A DNA stretch of 64,000 nucleotides from Chloranthus sessilifolius. Lineage: Eukaryota; Streptophyta; Magnoliopsida; Chloranthales; Chloranthaceae. The notes under the pieces are model-generated. The model saw only the letters and a program-made list of their open reading frames with translations, had not been told where the DNA came from and made no database searches. Positions 10,532 to 22,554 of the stretch are shown here, piece by piece. The stretch lies in the NCBI GenBank assembly GCA_021018995.1, contig CM037588.1, positions 142,783,725 through 142,847,724 on the forward strand, read 5' to 3'. The position numbers and the translations under genes are program-made. Each line of letters begins with the position of its first letter. Position 1 is the first letter of the stretch.

Positions 10532-11276
10532 ACTGCACATATTTAACTATTAAAAAGGTCAAATCTGGACCCTAAACACTAACTACTTTGTTTCTAAAAA
10601 AACCCATGTGACTAAACTTGAATTGAAATCAAAATTTACACTGTTTTAAGGCAGGCCAAGCAACATTGGAAATGCCGACCAATAATATTGTTATGTTTGA
10701 GCTCCAGAACTTGTTGGAAATGCCCACCAATAATTGGTATAGAGTTTGAGTTGTATATGATTTTTTGGTAGGGCCCAACAAGCTGGAGGATGCTTTGTGT
10801 ATATGTGACACACCTCTTTGTAGCACCTGCAAAGTGCTTTTTTAAAAGGGTTGCCAAACAGGGCCTTCCTAGTTATGATCAAGCTTTTTCATTTGACTGG
10901 ATCTGAGAAGGTCCTCGATCAATATCAACTTGAATCTTGATTAGTTGTGAGTCAAGTCTCTTGAGTAGAAAAAGCTAATGAAATAAACTGACCTTTAGAA
11001 TTTAGATTATCAATTGAGCTTTTGAGTACTAGATCCAGTTTTCAGGCATTGATCAAGTTTTTCAAGTTCTCAAATATTTTTTTAATGAGAAAAGTGAATT
11101 ACTCCCTAAAGTAACCCCCATCTCAATTAGTTTTGCATTAATTTACCAGTTTTTTGAAGTGCTCTCAATTGACTCTACAAAAACTGCTTTGTATAGAATA
11201 TGGCTTAACAAGGCACCTACACAGAAAAAATCTTCATTAAGTTTTGTTATGTTCAGCCTGAAATTTTTGCTTACAG
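10532..11276. other. Gene-free stretch with a possible hAT-type right end
   Basis: GTTGCCAAACAGGGCC at 10,850-10,865, preceded by AAAGTGCTTTTTTAAAAG, is the terminal and sub-terminal pattern of many plant hAT or PIF-like MITEs (reverse complement GGCCCTGTTTGGCAAC). A matching left end is not clear. A direct repeat, TTGGAAATGCCNACCAATAAT, occurs at about 10,667 and 10,714. The remainder to 11,276 would be intron or intergenic DNA of the GT64 relic. Confidence 0.4.
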
Positions 11277-11612
11277 AAAGGCAATATGGAGTTTTCCAAT
11301 TATGAAGGATGGTGGTCAGTTTGGTGGATGGGAACATAAAGTATGGTGCTTTCCAAAGTGGCCTGTTTCCACAAAAAGTATCTTGATTTGCACACGAACT
11401 AGATGCCTGAATCCATACGAGATTATGTAACAAAGAACAGGTTCCATTTCCACTACCTTTGTTTTCTTTCTTTATTGAGACGATTCGTAGTTATCTTTCT
11501 ACTTCTTCACACAATATCTGTTTATATTTGATATTATTCCAGGAAGTGTGAAGATATCGAAATGACTTTCCTTGCTGCAAATACAACTGGTGCTCCCCCT
11601 ATATGGGTGAAA
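11277..11612 (+). pseudogene. GT64 glycosyltransferase relic (EPC1-like), two exons
   Basis: GT64 enzymes are exostosin-family glycosyltransferases of the Golgi/ER. Plant members (Arabidopsis EPC1) are linked to cell adhesion and membrane glycolipid synthesis. Exon 1 (11,277-11,440) encodes YEGWWSVWWMGT, then SMVLSKVACFHKKYLDLHTN, then MPESIRDYVTKNR. Exon 2 (11,543-11,612) encodes KCEDIEMTFLAANTTGAPP and IWVK. These match the family's YSGWWSVWWTGTYSMVLSKAA, SIREYTTKNRNCEDIAMSFL and APPIWVK segments as I recall them. The exons are joined in phase through an Arg codon by a 102-base GT-AG intron. TAA at 11,337-11,339 and TAG at 11,400-11,402 interrupt exon 1, replacing the usual Tyr and Ser. A GT donor follows exon 2, and a Tekay LTR starts 12 bases into that intron. 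Exons upstream (DxD catalytic region) and downstream were not found. Confidence 0.85.
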
Positions 11613-12590
11613 GTAATTAGCTGATGTAACATCCCCAAACTTTTCCGAACCATGGTACTCCAACTAGGTGTACGTGTCTAGTACGGTACACTGTACACAC
11701 TTGAAAATTTGGAAATATTTTGTTTTGGAAAATAGTATTAAGAGTTATGTGGCTAACTATGTGTGTTGCTACATGAGCACTGTGAGAGCAACCGTGGTTA
11801 AGAACTTGTCCCATAGACAAGAGGTCTAGGGATTTAAAACTTGTTGAGAACATCTTGGGCTTCATTTAAAACCTTTTGGATATAAGCTAATACCCAATTT
11901 AAGTGCTCTAATTTCACACCGAACAAAACACTTTTGGAAAAGAACTAACACACCGTTACGGTGTGATAGCTTAACACCGCACCGAACCCATGTGTATAAG
12001 TGAAGCTTCTCACATAAGCTTCATTTGCCTTGCATTGCATGAAATTTTGAGAGAGAAAGAGAGAGAGAGCGTGAAGGAAGAGAAGCTCAGCCCCCTTTGC
12101 CATTGCTGTTGATCTCCCTCTAAACTTTCTTCTTTTTTAATTATTTACCGTTAGAAAGCGTCGATCCTTGACGCGGTTGTGATTCGCAAGCATGAGAGAA
12201 CTCTGTCTTTCCCAAATCCTCTTTTCTTTTTTAAAAGCCCCAACTCTGCTGGTTTCTCAAGATCCTCTTTTCGCGAGGAAACCTTTAGTTATTGTGTACA
12301 ATCCGGAGGATTTGATCTTCGAATCTGTTTCGTTTCAATCGCGAGAAAGAGTGGGTTTCAGAACCATCGGACGTACTAGAGGCATGTGCCGATATTTTCT
12401 GTGGCACTCATCGTACGCGTCGCTTACGTGAGTTTGAAAGGTAAGATATCATAGCTCATTCATGGTTTAGATTAAAGTTTTGGTTGCCTTGAATTCATAC
12501 AAAGAATCAAGGTTTTAGAAAAGAGAAAGGTGCAAAAGATTGGAATCTGAAATAGAGAAAGGTGTGCAGAAACAAGGGAAAAATCCCAGA

Positions 12591-12722
12591 GAAAATTCGC
12601 TCGAGCAAAATGTGCATGAAATTTAGGCCAAAAAGTTTTGGAATTTCTCGCTCGCACGAATCCGTGTGTGCCCTATGTATTCGATCGCGCGATTTTGGAA
12701 ATTGCCCGAGCGAATTTCCCAG
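12591..12722. repeat. Palindromic word array of the Tekay-A LTR (AATTCGCTCGAGCGAATT type)
   Basis: Words or half-words occur at 12,591 (AAAATTCGCTCGAGC), 12,642 (TTTCTCGCTCGCACGAAT), 12,679 (TTCGATCGCGCGATTTT) and 12,704 (GCCCGAGCGAATTTCCCAG). The array lies downstream of the TATA-like site. The last word, in reverse complement, matches the first part of the internal array at 54,770 almost base for base. Confidence 0.7.
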
Positions 12723-13911
12723 AATGGTTGTTTTGATTTTTTTTCTTTGGAAGGCTTGCGGAACATTGCCATATGGGATTCCTTAGTCATTAATAAGTAG
12801 TTTTTGAATATATTGAATATAGATAAAGGATTAGAGTCGTCTGTAAGGATCTTTGCATCATTTCGCGTGACTTCGAAACCAAGGTAGGGGAAATTCAATG
12901 CCATTTTCAGTTTAACTAGTTTTTCATGGATGTCATGATGTGATTGAGCGAAATGTGAGTAGTCTAACTGTATTTGTCCCCTTTGAGATTTAAACTTCGA
13001 ATCTTTGAATTTGAAATAATGAATCTGAATATGAATAAGAACTTTGAATCTGAAGTTGTATTTGGACTCTATATCCGAATCTTTTAACTTCTAAACTATG
13101 AGATTAGTTATAAGTTAGTTATTCACATTTTGTTGAGATAAATTATGTTAGAAATTACATATTGATTTAAGGTTCATCAAAATGAATCCCCTGCTCTTTG
13201 AATCGGTACAACGGTTTATCCGTACACTTTGGACCGTTTTGACGATAAATTGAACTGCACAAGCATCCCTCACAACACAGGGGCTTGGGCACTTATGAAA
13301 AGTGCTCATTGAACGACGATGGTTAGGTAGGGATTCCCATCGGAAATCTTTGGCTTCCAAAGCTATATTAGATTGGGAGATCAGTTAAGTTAATGATTTA
13401 AGTCATGTATTAAGATAAGAAATCTCACGTAAAAGTTGAAAATGAATAAGAAAGTAAAACTCATCTGAAACTTTGAATGTTTGATTCTGATTTAAAAGTC
13501 ATTGAAATTTTGTTTTGAACATTAAAAATGCCTCCGAATTTTGTCATTGAGATTCTGTTGTGAATATGAGAAATGCCTTCAAACTTTCGTGGATTCTATG
13601 CATTGATATGATAAGATGTGAATTTTTATTGATCTTCTCTCTACTGAGCTTAGACTATTAGCTCACCCCGACTATACGTCACAAGTATAGGTCTTGATCA
13701 GGACTCAGAGTTGGAGACAGAACCGGATTACATCCCGGAGGAAGAATCGGATCTTTCGCCCGACAAGTTCTACCCACAGACTTGGAAGTTTGGGACTTGG
13801 TATAGCTTTGATTTTAGATTTTGGGCTGGATACGTCCACTGATTTTGTAGATTGATAAAATCAGTACTTTTGGTTCATGCATTTTGTATACTACTGTTTA
13901 AGTGATGGTCG

Positions 13912-13929
13912 GCCATCACCGGTGGTTTA
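13912..13929 (+). promoter_or_regulatory. Conserved LTR stem-loop (Tekay-A copy)
   Basis: GTGATGG-TCGG-CCATCAC followed by CGGTGG. Stem and loop are the same as in the solo LTR; the flanks differ. Confidence 0.65.
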
Positions 13930-14254
13930 TTTTGGTCACTTTAGGCTTTGCTCATATGTTCACTTTAGACTTTGTTCATATGTTCAGTATAAAAGTAGGA
14001 TCTTTATTCTGCCATTTGTGATATCTGCCTTGATAAGTGACATCCTCTTTGATTGTCGTATCTATATTCTGCCATCTGTGAGATCTTTATGCACTGAGTT
14101 AATGATGAACTAGCCTTCCCAAAATTCCGTGAACAAGAAAGTCTGGGCGTCATAGTTTCTATCAGAGAATTATGGTTGTAGATTCCTTATAACCTTGGGT
14201 TAGATTTCACGATCCTCATTGATTGAACCTTTAGTTTAATCTTGATAGGTCAGT

Positions 14255-15175
14255 ATGCCTCCACGAGGTAGGCCCAAAACGGTTCGTACTCGAGGTGCCT
14301 TTAGTGGGGAAGGAATCGCCACAGGTCAAAATAGCATTCCTGTGGGAGGACAGAATGGCAGTGAAAGTGATAGACAGTTGTTAGAAACCAGGGCCAATGC
14401 AATGACACAATAAACAGAGATACTTGCGACTAGACATTAGCCTTCCAAATTTCTGGAATTCAGAAGAATGCGTCCTTCGAACTTTTTGGGCCAAGTTGAT
14501 TCACTTAAGGTCGAGAAATGGTTGAATGAGATGGAAAAGATCTTTGGCATACTTCCTTGTACTAAGGATGAAAAAATTAGATGGGCAACCTTCAAGTTGG
14601 ATGGAGAAGCTGATCCGTGGTGGAAAGAACCATGGAATAGGAGATTCCCAATACTCCTTGGACTTGGGCTGAATTTATTAAGACGCTCAACGAAGAAATC
14701 TTCCTTGAAGCAATGAGAGATCAGTGGGAAGTTCAGTTTATTTCATTGGAGAAGGGCCGGATGTCCGTACACCAGTACATAATCGAATTCACTAGGCTTG
14801 CGAGGTTTGCACCTCAACATGTAGCCATAGAAGTGATGAAGGCCAAGAAATTCCAAAGAGGCTTGAGACCTAACGTTCAAGAAAGAATCTCCGTAAGCAA
14901 GCCAAGGACCTATGCAGAAGTCATAGACTTGGCATTGATTGCCGAACAAGACTTCGAGAAGATGTACAAGAGGAGAGATCAACAGAATAAGAATAAGACT
15001 AGTCAAGTGCAATCAAATGCCTATGAATAGACAAGTAAGAAATCGAGGTTTTCGACACCATCACCACATCATCCTGTTCAGATTGAATATTCGAGATTGA
15101 CCACCTATTCGAGACCGCCTGTGTTCAGGTCTACAAGACCTTTCCTTCCTTTAGGCCCTACTGTAATTGGGGCAT
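14255..15175 (+). pseudogene. Tekay-A gag, N-terminal and central part (fossil)
   Basis: From ATG 14,255 (MPPRGRPKT...) through a Retrotrans_gag-type core: MRPSNFLGQVDSLKVEKWL, then WATFKLDGEADPWWK, then VHQYIIEFTRLARFAPQHV. Gag forms the capsid of the virus-like particle. The sequence is about as expected for Tekay gag and pairs closely with Tekay-B gag at 59,210-59,930. It is cut at 15,175 by the Athila insertion and resumes at 51,385 just before the zinc knuckle. Confidence 0.85.
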
Positions 15176-15549
15176 TGTTAAGCAGTGAAAAATATCATTT
15201 TTCACCTCCTAACCTGATCTCTGTTGGACCCTTGAGCTGACTAATAAAGTGTTTTAAGTATGTTTTGTAGATAAACAATAAAATTCAGCCTTAGTGTAGA
15301 TATCCACCTAAAAAGGCCAAAGAAGCAATCTCCTCCTCATCATGTGTTCACAATAGCCCAAAGGCCTGTCAGTCACTCAATCAGAGCTTTATAAATTCAT
15401 GAGAAGGTCATGGGATCAACAAGGCATGCTTGAGACCAAGCATAGTTGCAAAGAAGACAGATTGAACCCACCAAGAGGTTGCTGAGTGCTAACGGATGGA
15501 AGATAGCACACCAAAGATAGGTGCTAGCTGAGGAAACTCAAGGCAGAAG

Positions 15550-15990
15550 TTGTCGACAAGTTCTAAAGCTCAAATGCCGATCTGCCGAGAGGATCCATTA
15601 AGCTAGCACAAGGTTCCAGTTGCTTGTCGATAGGTTGTGCTTGCAGTAAAAGAATCTTGTCGACACCTTACCTAACGGTGCAAGGGAAGTCGCGAGGTTC
15701 AACTAAACCTATCGAGCAGATCAAGAGAAGCTTTCAACAGGACCTTCTAGAACATGTCGAGATGATCCCCAACCTGTCAAACACTTCACCAAGTCGACAT
15801 ATTGATTGTAACCTGTCGACAGGATGAATAAAGAACTGAACAGAAGGTATCGAGAGCCACTTCAATCCTGTCGAGATATGCCAATCCTATCGATGTGTGT
15901 ACTTCAACTCAGCGAGAGTTTTTCCAAACCTATCGAAATACAGAGCAAGCAGACTGAGAAGCCATCGAGAAGTTCCCTGAATCTATCAAC
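15550..15990. repeat. Palindromic word array, Athila 5' LTR (AACCTGTCGACAGGTT type)
   Basis: About fourteen words or half-words with a TCGA core: GTTGTCGACAAG, CTTGTCGATAGGTTG, TTGTCGACACC, AACCTATCGAGC, AACCTGTCGACAGGATG, TCCTGTCGAGAT, AATCCTATCGATGTG and others, about 25-40 bases apart. The 3' LTR has the same array at 49,660-50,105, and an internal copy stands at 46,470-46,795. Confidence 0.85.
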
Positions 15991-16244
15991 ATTCATTTTG
16001 GGAACTTCTCATGGGCCTTCTTCAGCAGCTAGAATTTTGCGCACACGATCTAAGGCGCGACAGCGACCCTTGGGGGGTATTTTTGGTATTCAACTGAGTA
16101 TAAGCGAGAACTCTAACTACCCCATATGTACTTGTCAGTTGTGAACCAATAGGAGAAAAGCTTCTAGAAGAGGTATCAACCACATCAGCATAACTGCATT
16201 ATTCTTTTGAGTTCTGATTGGCTAAAACAGATTTGAGAAAAAGG

Positions 16245-16252
16245 TATAAATA
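16245..16252 (+). promoter_or_regulatory. TATA box, Athila 5' LTR
   Basis: TATAAATA followed by GAGGAGC. It is matched at 50,366-50,373 in the 3' LTR. Confidence 0.75.
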
Positions 16253-17266
16253 GAGGAGCAATCACATTGAAAATCATCCAAAAATTGAGAGAGCGAGAGC
16301 CATGTTCGAATTCATTTTCCTTCTAATTTTTCCCTCTCTTTCCCCTCTTCTTCTTCCTCGCTTTTAGCCAATTATGGTTGGCTAAAACTTCTCCAATAGC
16401 TAGGGTGAGGTTACGAGCTATAATTAAGAGTTTCAGAGGCTTTGTAAGGGACAAAGGGATTGGATGCTGCATAGATTGTAGATCTAAGCACAACATTGTA
16501 AGTAGTGACATTGCAATGGAATTGTGGGATTTAGAGTTAATTCTGAGCTGTATTTCATTTATTCGTATTTGATTTCCCTAGTTTGGATACTCCTGTGGGC
16601 CAGCCAAAAATGGGGAGCTTGTAGCCTGACATTCACAGCATCTACAATGGTTAACCTATTCTAATCAAGACCATTGACTGGCGACAATCTCTAGGATGAT
16701 CTTGGATCATTCAAGTGGACAGGTCATAGCCTTAGGATTGCTCTGATTCTTTGGTTAAGATTAGATTCTTATACCATGCATCTGGTGGGGTCAAACCTGG
16801 AGAGCTTGTAGCCAGATGAAGGATTATTGCAGATCTGATCTAAGCATTGCTTTTGATTCATTTAGTTTTCAGTGAAAGACCAAATCCCTAGCTGCTGCTC
16901 TCCATCCTTCGATTTTTAATCCATTTTCCTTCACTCTGTGCTTTCTTAAAATCTGGATCAACTGCATATGATTTCTGTCATTCGTAGTGACAAAAACCCA
17001 AAACCTCTCCTCTTTTCTGTTTTAGTGTAGCTTAACTTAGGATAGAGTGCCAGATCTATTGCAGATCTGTAGATTTATCATAGTTTATTCATATTTCCCT
17101 GTGGACATACCCTTACTTACCTATCCAAACTTGTTATAACAGCCCTGTATCTTGGAGGTCTAGGAGATTGTAGTTGTGCTGAATCCACCCCTTGTTTTAA
17201 TTTGATTTTATTTTTCTTTTACCATTACACAATAAATCAGCACATTCGATTTCCCCAACAAGTTTT

Positions 17267-17284
17267 TGGCTCCGCTGCCGGGGA
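17267..17284 (+). other. Primer-binding site of the Athila element
   Basis: TGGCTCCGCTGCCGGGGA begins six bases after the LTR. It is close to the TGGCGCCGTTGCCGGGGA site, complementary to tRNA-Asp, that is typical of Athila. Confidence 0.85.
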
Positions 17285-17592
17285 TCTGTGATCTAAACTT
17301 GGTAGATCTATGTTGTTTCTAATTTTTAGATTTATAATTTTGATTACCTGTTAAGTGCTTGACTAATTGCTCTTGTAGTATTTTATAACTTAAATTTCTT
17401 TTCAGATCTGGATCTGTGGTGCTCCGAGGAGCATTGTGCTAGAGGTCGTGCTAAAGTCTGTATCCCTCTACTCCTTTTGTTTTTCCTGATCTATGATTGG
17501 TAGCTTTATTTGCTGTCTGTGCTTGTTCTTGTTTGTTGTATTAAACTTGAGCTGTAATTTGTATAAGTGTGCATTGAGATTGTGAGTGGTGC
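17285..17592. other. Athila 5' untranslated leader
   Basis: Non-coding DNA between the primer site and gag. Nothing else recognised. Confidence 0.6.
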
Positions 17593-19017
17593 ATGTTTAG
17601 AAGAACTCTCAACCCTCAGATTGTGCCATTTAATCCAGAGGTTGAAAGGATTCTTAGACTCACACAAACCCCACCTACATCTACTGCAACTGAATCTGTT
17701 GAAATGGGTGAGCAACCAAGGTTGTTGTTGAAGGATTACTATGCACCTACTGCATATAATTCTCCTTTTTGCATATAGTTTCCTGTTGTAGAAACTAATT
17801 ATGAAATCAAGTCTTCAATCATTCAGATGTTGCCTTCTTTCCATGGTTTGAGTAAAGAGGACTCATACAAGCATGTTGATGAATTCCTTGCCTTGTGTAC
17901 TACCTTTAACATTACAGGTCTAGGGTCAGAAGCCACCAAGCTTAGGCTATTTCCTTTTTCATTAAAGGACAAAGCCAGGGCCTGGTTATCCTTGCTGCCC
18001 CCTAACAGTATCAACTCTTGGGATGACATGCAAAGCCAATTCCTAGCTAAATTCTTCCTCACGTCTAGAACCGGTCAGTTGAGGAAGAGTATCCTCTCAT
18101 TTTCTCAACTCCCAACTGAAGGGTTCCATGAGGCATGAGAAAGATTGAAGGAGCTGTTGAGGCAGTGCCCCCACCATCAAATTCCTGAATGGAAACTTAT
18201 CCAAAGTTTCTATCAAGGAATTGACTCCAAGAGTAGAAATATGGTGGATGCTTCTTGTGGAGGCACATACCTTCATAAAATAGCTGAGGAAGCATGGGAA
18301 TTGTTTGATGTCATTGGTGAAAACTCATTATAGCAAGAGTCTCTTGCTAAGGATGTGGACACCTCGGGAGGAATGTTGAAGGAGAATACAACAAGAGGTA
18401 AAATATATGAGATTGGTGGGTATAATGATTTGGAAATAAAGGTAGCTAGCTTAACTTAAAAGTTGGAGAAAATGATGGAAGAAAGGTAGTCTTCAATGGT
18501 TGCTAATGTGGGAGAGGCATGTCCCATCTGTCAATCTCCCACTCATCCCATTCAGGATTGCTCCTTTGCCGAGCAATTTCCAAAACTGGTGATGGAACAT
18601 GTGAATGCTGCCCAGTCTTTTGGTCAACAGTCAACTGCTGGTTATTCTTGGAGAAACCACCCTAACCTGAGGTGGAAGCAAGACAATGGTCAAGTTCAAA
18701 ACTAGCAGTAGCAGTTCCAACCTCAGTTCTATTAGAAATCACAACAAATGTCTTTTAAACCTGCTCCCTAGTCCTATCAACAGAATTTTGTTCCAAGGAC
18801 CCAATACCAGCAACCTATGGCTCAGCCTATGGTTCAGCCTGTGCAACAAAATGCCCCAACTCCAGCTTCTAGAACACCCTCTTCTGAAGAACAAGTTCTG
18901 GCCTCATTACAGAACTTGGGCTCATTGTCCTAAATAGTCCACTCTCATAGTCAAAACATTAAAAAGATAGAAGACCATCTTGTTCAACTATCTAATACAT
19001 TGATAAAGAGGGAGGAA
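17593..19017 (+). pseudogene. Athila gag (fossil), with zinc-knuckle region
   Basis: It opens MFRRTLNPQIVPFNPEVERI. A Retrotrans_gag core follows at 17,827-18,330 (LPSFHGLSKEDSYKHVDEFL, then ATKLRLFPFSLKDKARAWL, then SWDDMQSQFLAKFF), and a cysteine motif CPICQSPTHPIQDC at about 18,526. The tail to 19,017 is Gln- and Pro-rich, as in Athila. It encodes the capsid/nucleocapsid polyprotein. Broken by several interruptions. Confidence 0.88.
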
Positions 19018-19408
19018 GGTAGTGTAGACACCCCAATTCGGCCCAAGGCCCGATCAGTCTGTACTCCAGGAGAGATGCACCCCTGTGCTTTCGATGGCAC
19101 CTTGAACCCTTGGAAATCTATCCAGACCTTTAGGAATCACCTAAAACCCATTAGAACCATTCCCCCAACCCTTAGAGATTACCCCTAAACCCTAGGATCC
19201 CTTCCCAGACCCAACTTAAACCCTTCGGAGCATTTGATGAGAGGAGAACTATAGATTTTTATATAGACCACTTCTGAGTATGACTTATATACCATTAGAA
19301 AGAGGACTTCTCCAGTTTTCCAACAAGCTAAAGATCACCCAATTTGGAGTTGTGGTTCAAAAGTTATGGCCGTTTGAAGGATCACATAAAATCATGACTT
19401 TTTGCTCA

Positions 19409-19607
19409 GGCGTATGTATTACATACTCCCGGCAAATTTATTTGCCCCGATTTGGTCGGTATGTATTATATCGCTTTGGCATTTTAAACCAAATTTGGCT
19501 ACGAATATAATATCGCCCACATGATGACCCTGTGAGGCACCCATCTTCTATTCCCCACAGTTTCTTGAATTTCATTGTGCATAAGCTGAGTATGTAATAT
19601 ATCGCCC
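19409..19607. repeat. Palindromic word array, Ogre 5' LTR (GCGTATATAATATATACGC type)
   Basis: Four worn words begin at about 19,409, 19,458, 19,501 and 19,586. They are separated by spacers rich in CCAAATTTGG-like phrases. The 3' LTR copies at 40,870-41,086 are cleaner. The array is in U3, about 280-480 bases upstream of the TATA box. Confidence 0.8.
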
Positions 19608-19884
19608 TTGACTTAACATCTACATCATTAAATGCTTGAATTTCCTCCATCTGGTTTGACCCTTTGACCATCCCCTTGGTTAAGGTGGGTGTCTTAAGGT
19701 TGGTTGCACCCCCTTTGAGCTTATTGGCAACCCTTAAGTCACCCATGGTCTCACTCCATCATCCGCCATTGAAACCAATTTCCCAAACCTCTAGGACCCT
19801 AAAAACCTAGAAAACTTTAGATGGAGGATTACCTAATTGCTAAATCAATTAGCTCTTAAGTAACCCTCTAACCCACCTCTTCTC

Positions 19885-19892
19885 TATAAATA
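19885..19892 (+). promoter_or_regulatory. TATA box, Ogre 5' LTR
   Basis: CTCTATAAATAGAGG, itself a small palindrome, is matched at 41,366-41,373 in the 3' LTR. Confidence 0.8.
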
Positions 19893-20633
19893 GAGGCCCC
19901 CCCCTCTCTTCCCAAAGGGTTGAAAAAATCAAGGTTGAAAAGATTAGGATGAAAGCTTGAGTTAGGAGAGAGAGAGAGCCCTAGTGAGAGAAAGTTATTT
20001 TCTAATTTTTTTCAACCAGAATTCCAGCATGCATAGATCATTACTTTCAACCATTTTCAACCCTTAGATTACCTCTTTTAGTTAAAGCTTAGTCCCTAGC
20101 TTCATCCCCACACTTCCCATTTACCGAATCCTACCATTAGAGCCTATTCCTCTACCGTTTAAGCCACCTAAAGCCATCGGGAGCACGTCGAAGCGAAGGC
20201 CTTCCACGATGCAACAAGGGCCCGTGAGCTCCGGCTCACCCCTCTCTTCCTCTACCTTCTTGGTGTTTCCTTCGTCCAAGGATTCAAGCCGTTATGCCGC
20301 CGAAATTTCGGTTTGGCTCAAAGCTTGATAGGACTATATTGCCTTCGGGCAAGGGGAAGCTCCGCCCATTTATTTTTATTTTTAGCCATAGATAGAGACC
20401 GCTACGTGCGGGTTGATCAGGTGTCTAAACCCTTCCCGATCGATAACCGAAGCCCCTACCCTAGAGCCTTTGGCAAAGACCGGTAAATCAGAGTCATATT
20501 TAGCACTTCGGTGCTCAAAATATCGATTTAAAGGTTTCTCGGGTCACCAAAAGCTCCAGGTGGCGACTCTACATTTTATTCCATTGTGAGTGCATCACCG
20601 CGACGGGTTCGAGAGGATCCATGCTCGCATAGA

Positions 20634-20651
20634 TGGCAACTCTGCTGGGGA
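20634..20651 (+). other. Primer-binding site of the Ogre element
   Basis: TGGCAACTCTGCTGGGGA starts two bases after the LTR and resembles the Arg-tRNA-type site TGGCGACTCTRCTGGGGA used by Ogre/Tat elements. Confidence 0.8.
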
Positions 20652-20810
20652 TGTCACCCTAGTGCTTCCCCTCTTGTTGGCCTTTCTCTTTATTTTTTTT
20701 CTTACTAACCATGGCTGTTTTTTGTTCTAATTTTTTACTATTTTTCTTTATTTTTTTATTGTTTTTACTAATATACTCACCCTTACGATTCAGTCCTTTA
20801 AGTGTCTTAG

Positions 20811-20975
20811 CCGATTGGCGGGCCTACTTGCGCCTTTAAATTTCAGTTTTTTACGATTTTATCATTTAAGCCGCCTTAGCCGTTTGGCGGGCTTGCTCGC
20901 ATCTACTTTCTATGTCATTTAAATTTCAGTCATTTACGAGCCTTAGCCGTTTGGCGAACCTCGTCGCTCTTTATT
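20811..20975. repeat. Leader repeat, three units with CCTTAGCCGTTTGGCGGGC
   Basis: Three copies about 60-68 bases apart (20,813, 20,873, 20,941). Each holds a small dyad (GCCGTTTGGCGG) and a TTGCTCGC tail. It lies in the 5' leader, where packaging or dimer signals usually sit. Confidence 0.75.
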
Positions 20976-21470
20976 TTGATCATCATATCTCACCATTGAG
21001 CGCCTTGACTCGTTAAATGGCATGGGTCATCTCCAACCCAATTTTGGACTTAAATTCACTCCCCTTTAAAAATCTGTAATTAAAAGTGAACCAACAGTGT
21101 GGGGACATAATCAAATCTGTTTTTGCATATTTTGGGTAGTTTTTTGGGGGGTTTAGGCGCAGATATAATTTACCTGGTTCCCAGTAAGGCGGCAGCCCTA
21201 GTGGTGATGATCCTGAAAAGAACCACCCCTTCCCATACTTGAGAAAGGCGCTTATTTGGAGGTATATCAGTTGGGTTGCCAATTCCAATCAAGCCGTAAA
21301 ACCCACAATGGTGAGCGTGAACAACCCGAATTGATTGTATCCCTAGGAAGGCGGAAAGGAGGACGATAACATACCACGATGCGTCCGGGAGCATCCTCCA
21401 GAAACAAGTCAAAAGACCCATCTCGAACTTCTTTTCTTTATCAAAAATGGTGACGAAATTGTCTCTTGCA
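20976..21470. other. Ogre 5' leader, no recognised content
   Basis: Non-coding leader DNA. Minus-strand frames here lack any family signature. Confidence 0.5.
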
Positions 21471-21621
21471 GGCGTATATAATATATCATCGGCCTAAAAT
21501 CCCCATAAATACTCATATATAATATATATGCCCGGCCAAAATCTGATTTAAGCGGTATATAATATATACGCCAAGCCAAAATTTGCTAAGTTTTGGTCAG
21601 GCATATATAATACATATGCCC
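21471..21621. repeat. Internal palindromic word array, upstream of the Ogre 5' ORF
   Basis: Four words start at 21,471, 21,511, 21,552 and 21,600 (for example GCGGTATATAATATATACGC). The GGCCAAAAT/TTTTGGTC spacers are the same as in the LTR. The array lies outside the LTR, about 450 bases before the first long plus-strand ORF. Confidence 0.85.
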
Positions 21622-22554
21622 AGTATATACTGGGTTCAGGCAGCCCGATCTGAGGCCCAATCCACCACCCAAGTTCTCCGATTAGCGGTATTAGTGCCCA
21701 CAGTAGCCTCCCGCATTACATAACATCAATATGCCCCGCCGGTCAAAAAGCGAATTTTTCATTGATTTGCTCAGGGGGATCGGTCGTTTAAGATTCCCTC
21801 ACCTTCAATAGAAGCGAAGGGTTCCCTTTCGCTTCTTAAAGTGTCGGATCCAGTGGGACCTACTAAAGTGCATATATCACCCAAAGGCAGGAACTTTCTA
21901 GAATACGAGATCATCATTCATTTAAATAGGGGAGATAATTTTCATTTGAAAAATCTAAAAAAAATAAATATATAGAAAATAAAAATCCTTTATATCTCGC
22001 ACTTCGCAAGGTGCGGCCGTCACTACGGCGACCTCAAACCCAACCCATAGAGGAAGAACTAGGAAAGTGTTCGGCCCTTACCCAAGGCATCGATACAACA
22101 CTCGTCAGCGGATCATGTCGAGCGCCGATACATCCCCGCCATCATCCCCATCCCATTCCCGTATAGGAGAAGATCCGATCCCCAACACCTTCAACCGGTT
22201 CGATTTCACGGGTCCATTTGGGGCACCCGTGTTCGCATCCACCCCATCCCTCGCCCTTACATTTTCCCAACATACCCCCATCTCATCCTCTACTAAAACA
22301 CCTCATTTCCCGTCCGACCTATACATCCCCACCTCCCATCCATACACCCTTACTGCACCCCCCTACTCCCAAAGACCCCATCGGGAGCCCCATCCCCCGC
22401 CTACCTCCCACATCCCGTCCACCTCGTCATCCATGCCTCCTACATCCTATATCCCATTCACCTCATCTCACCTGCCTTCCACATCACATGGCCCATCCAC
22501 ACCCAACATACCTCCCTATTTACCCAGGTCATGCCCAACTTTTCCAAGAGTGTG

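Larger units (their letters stand above)
11625..14152 (+). repeat. 5' LTR of Tekay-A (2,528 bp)
   Basis: It begins TGTAACATCCCC and ends GGGCGTCA. A weak TATA-like TATAAG stands at 11,995, a GA-rich leader at 12,050-12,075, and a block GGTAGGGGAAATTCAATG at 12,884-12,901 that is also present in the solo LTR at 2,207-2,224. A TGAGCT...AGCTCA inverted repeat (13,645-13,665) and a hairpin (13,912-13,929) lie near the 3' end. The LTR was inserted into a GT64 intron. Confidence 0.85.
15176..17260 (+). repeat. 5' LTR of the Athila element
   Basis: TGTTAAG...CCCCAACA. It holds a palindromic word array in its first third, a TATA box (TATAAATA, 16,245-16,252) and AATAAATCA near the end (17,231). The palindromic array is upstream of the TATA box, so it lies in U3. 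Confidence 0.92.
19023..20631 (+). repeat. 5' LTR of the Ogre element
   Basis: It begins TGTAGACACCCC and ends where the 3' LTR has GCTCGCACA. TATA box TATAAATA at 19,885-19,892. Four palindromic words lie upstream of it. Confidence 0.92.

Noticed and set aside
14743-15012. Minus-strand frame opposite Tekay-A gag
   Set aside because: Shadow of the gag coding strand.
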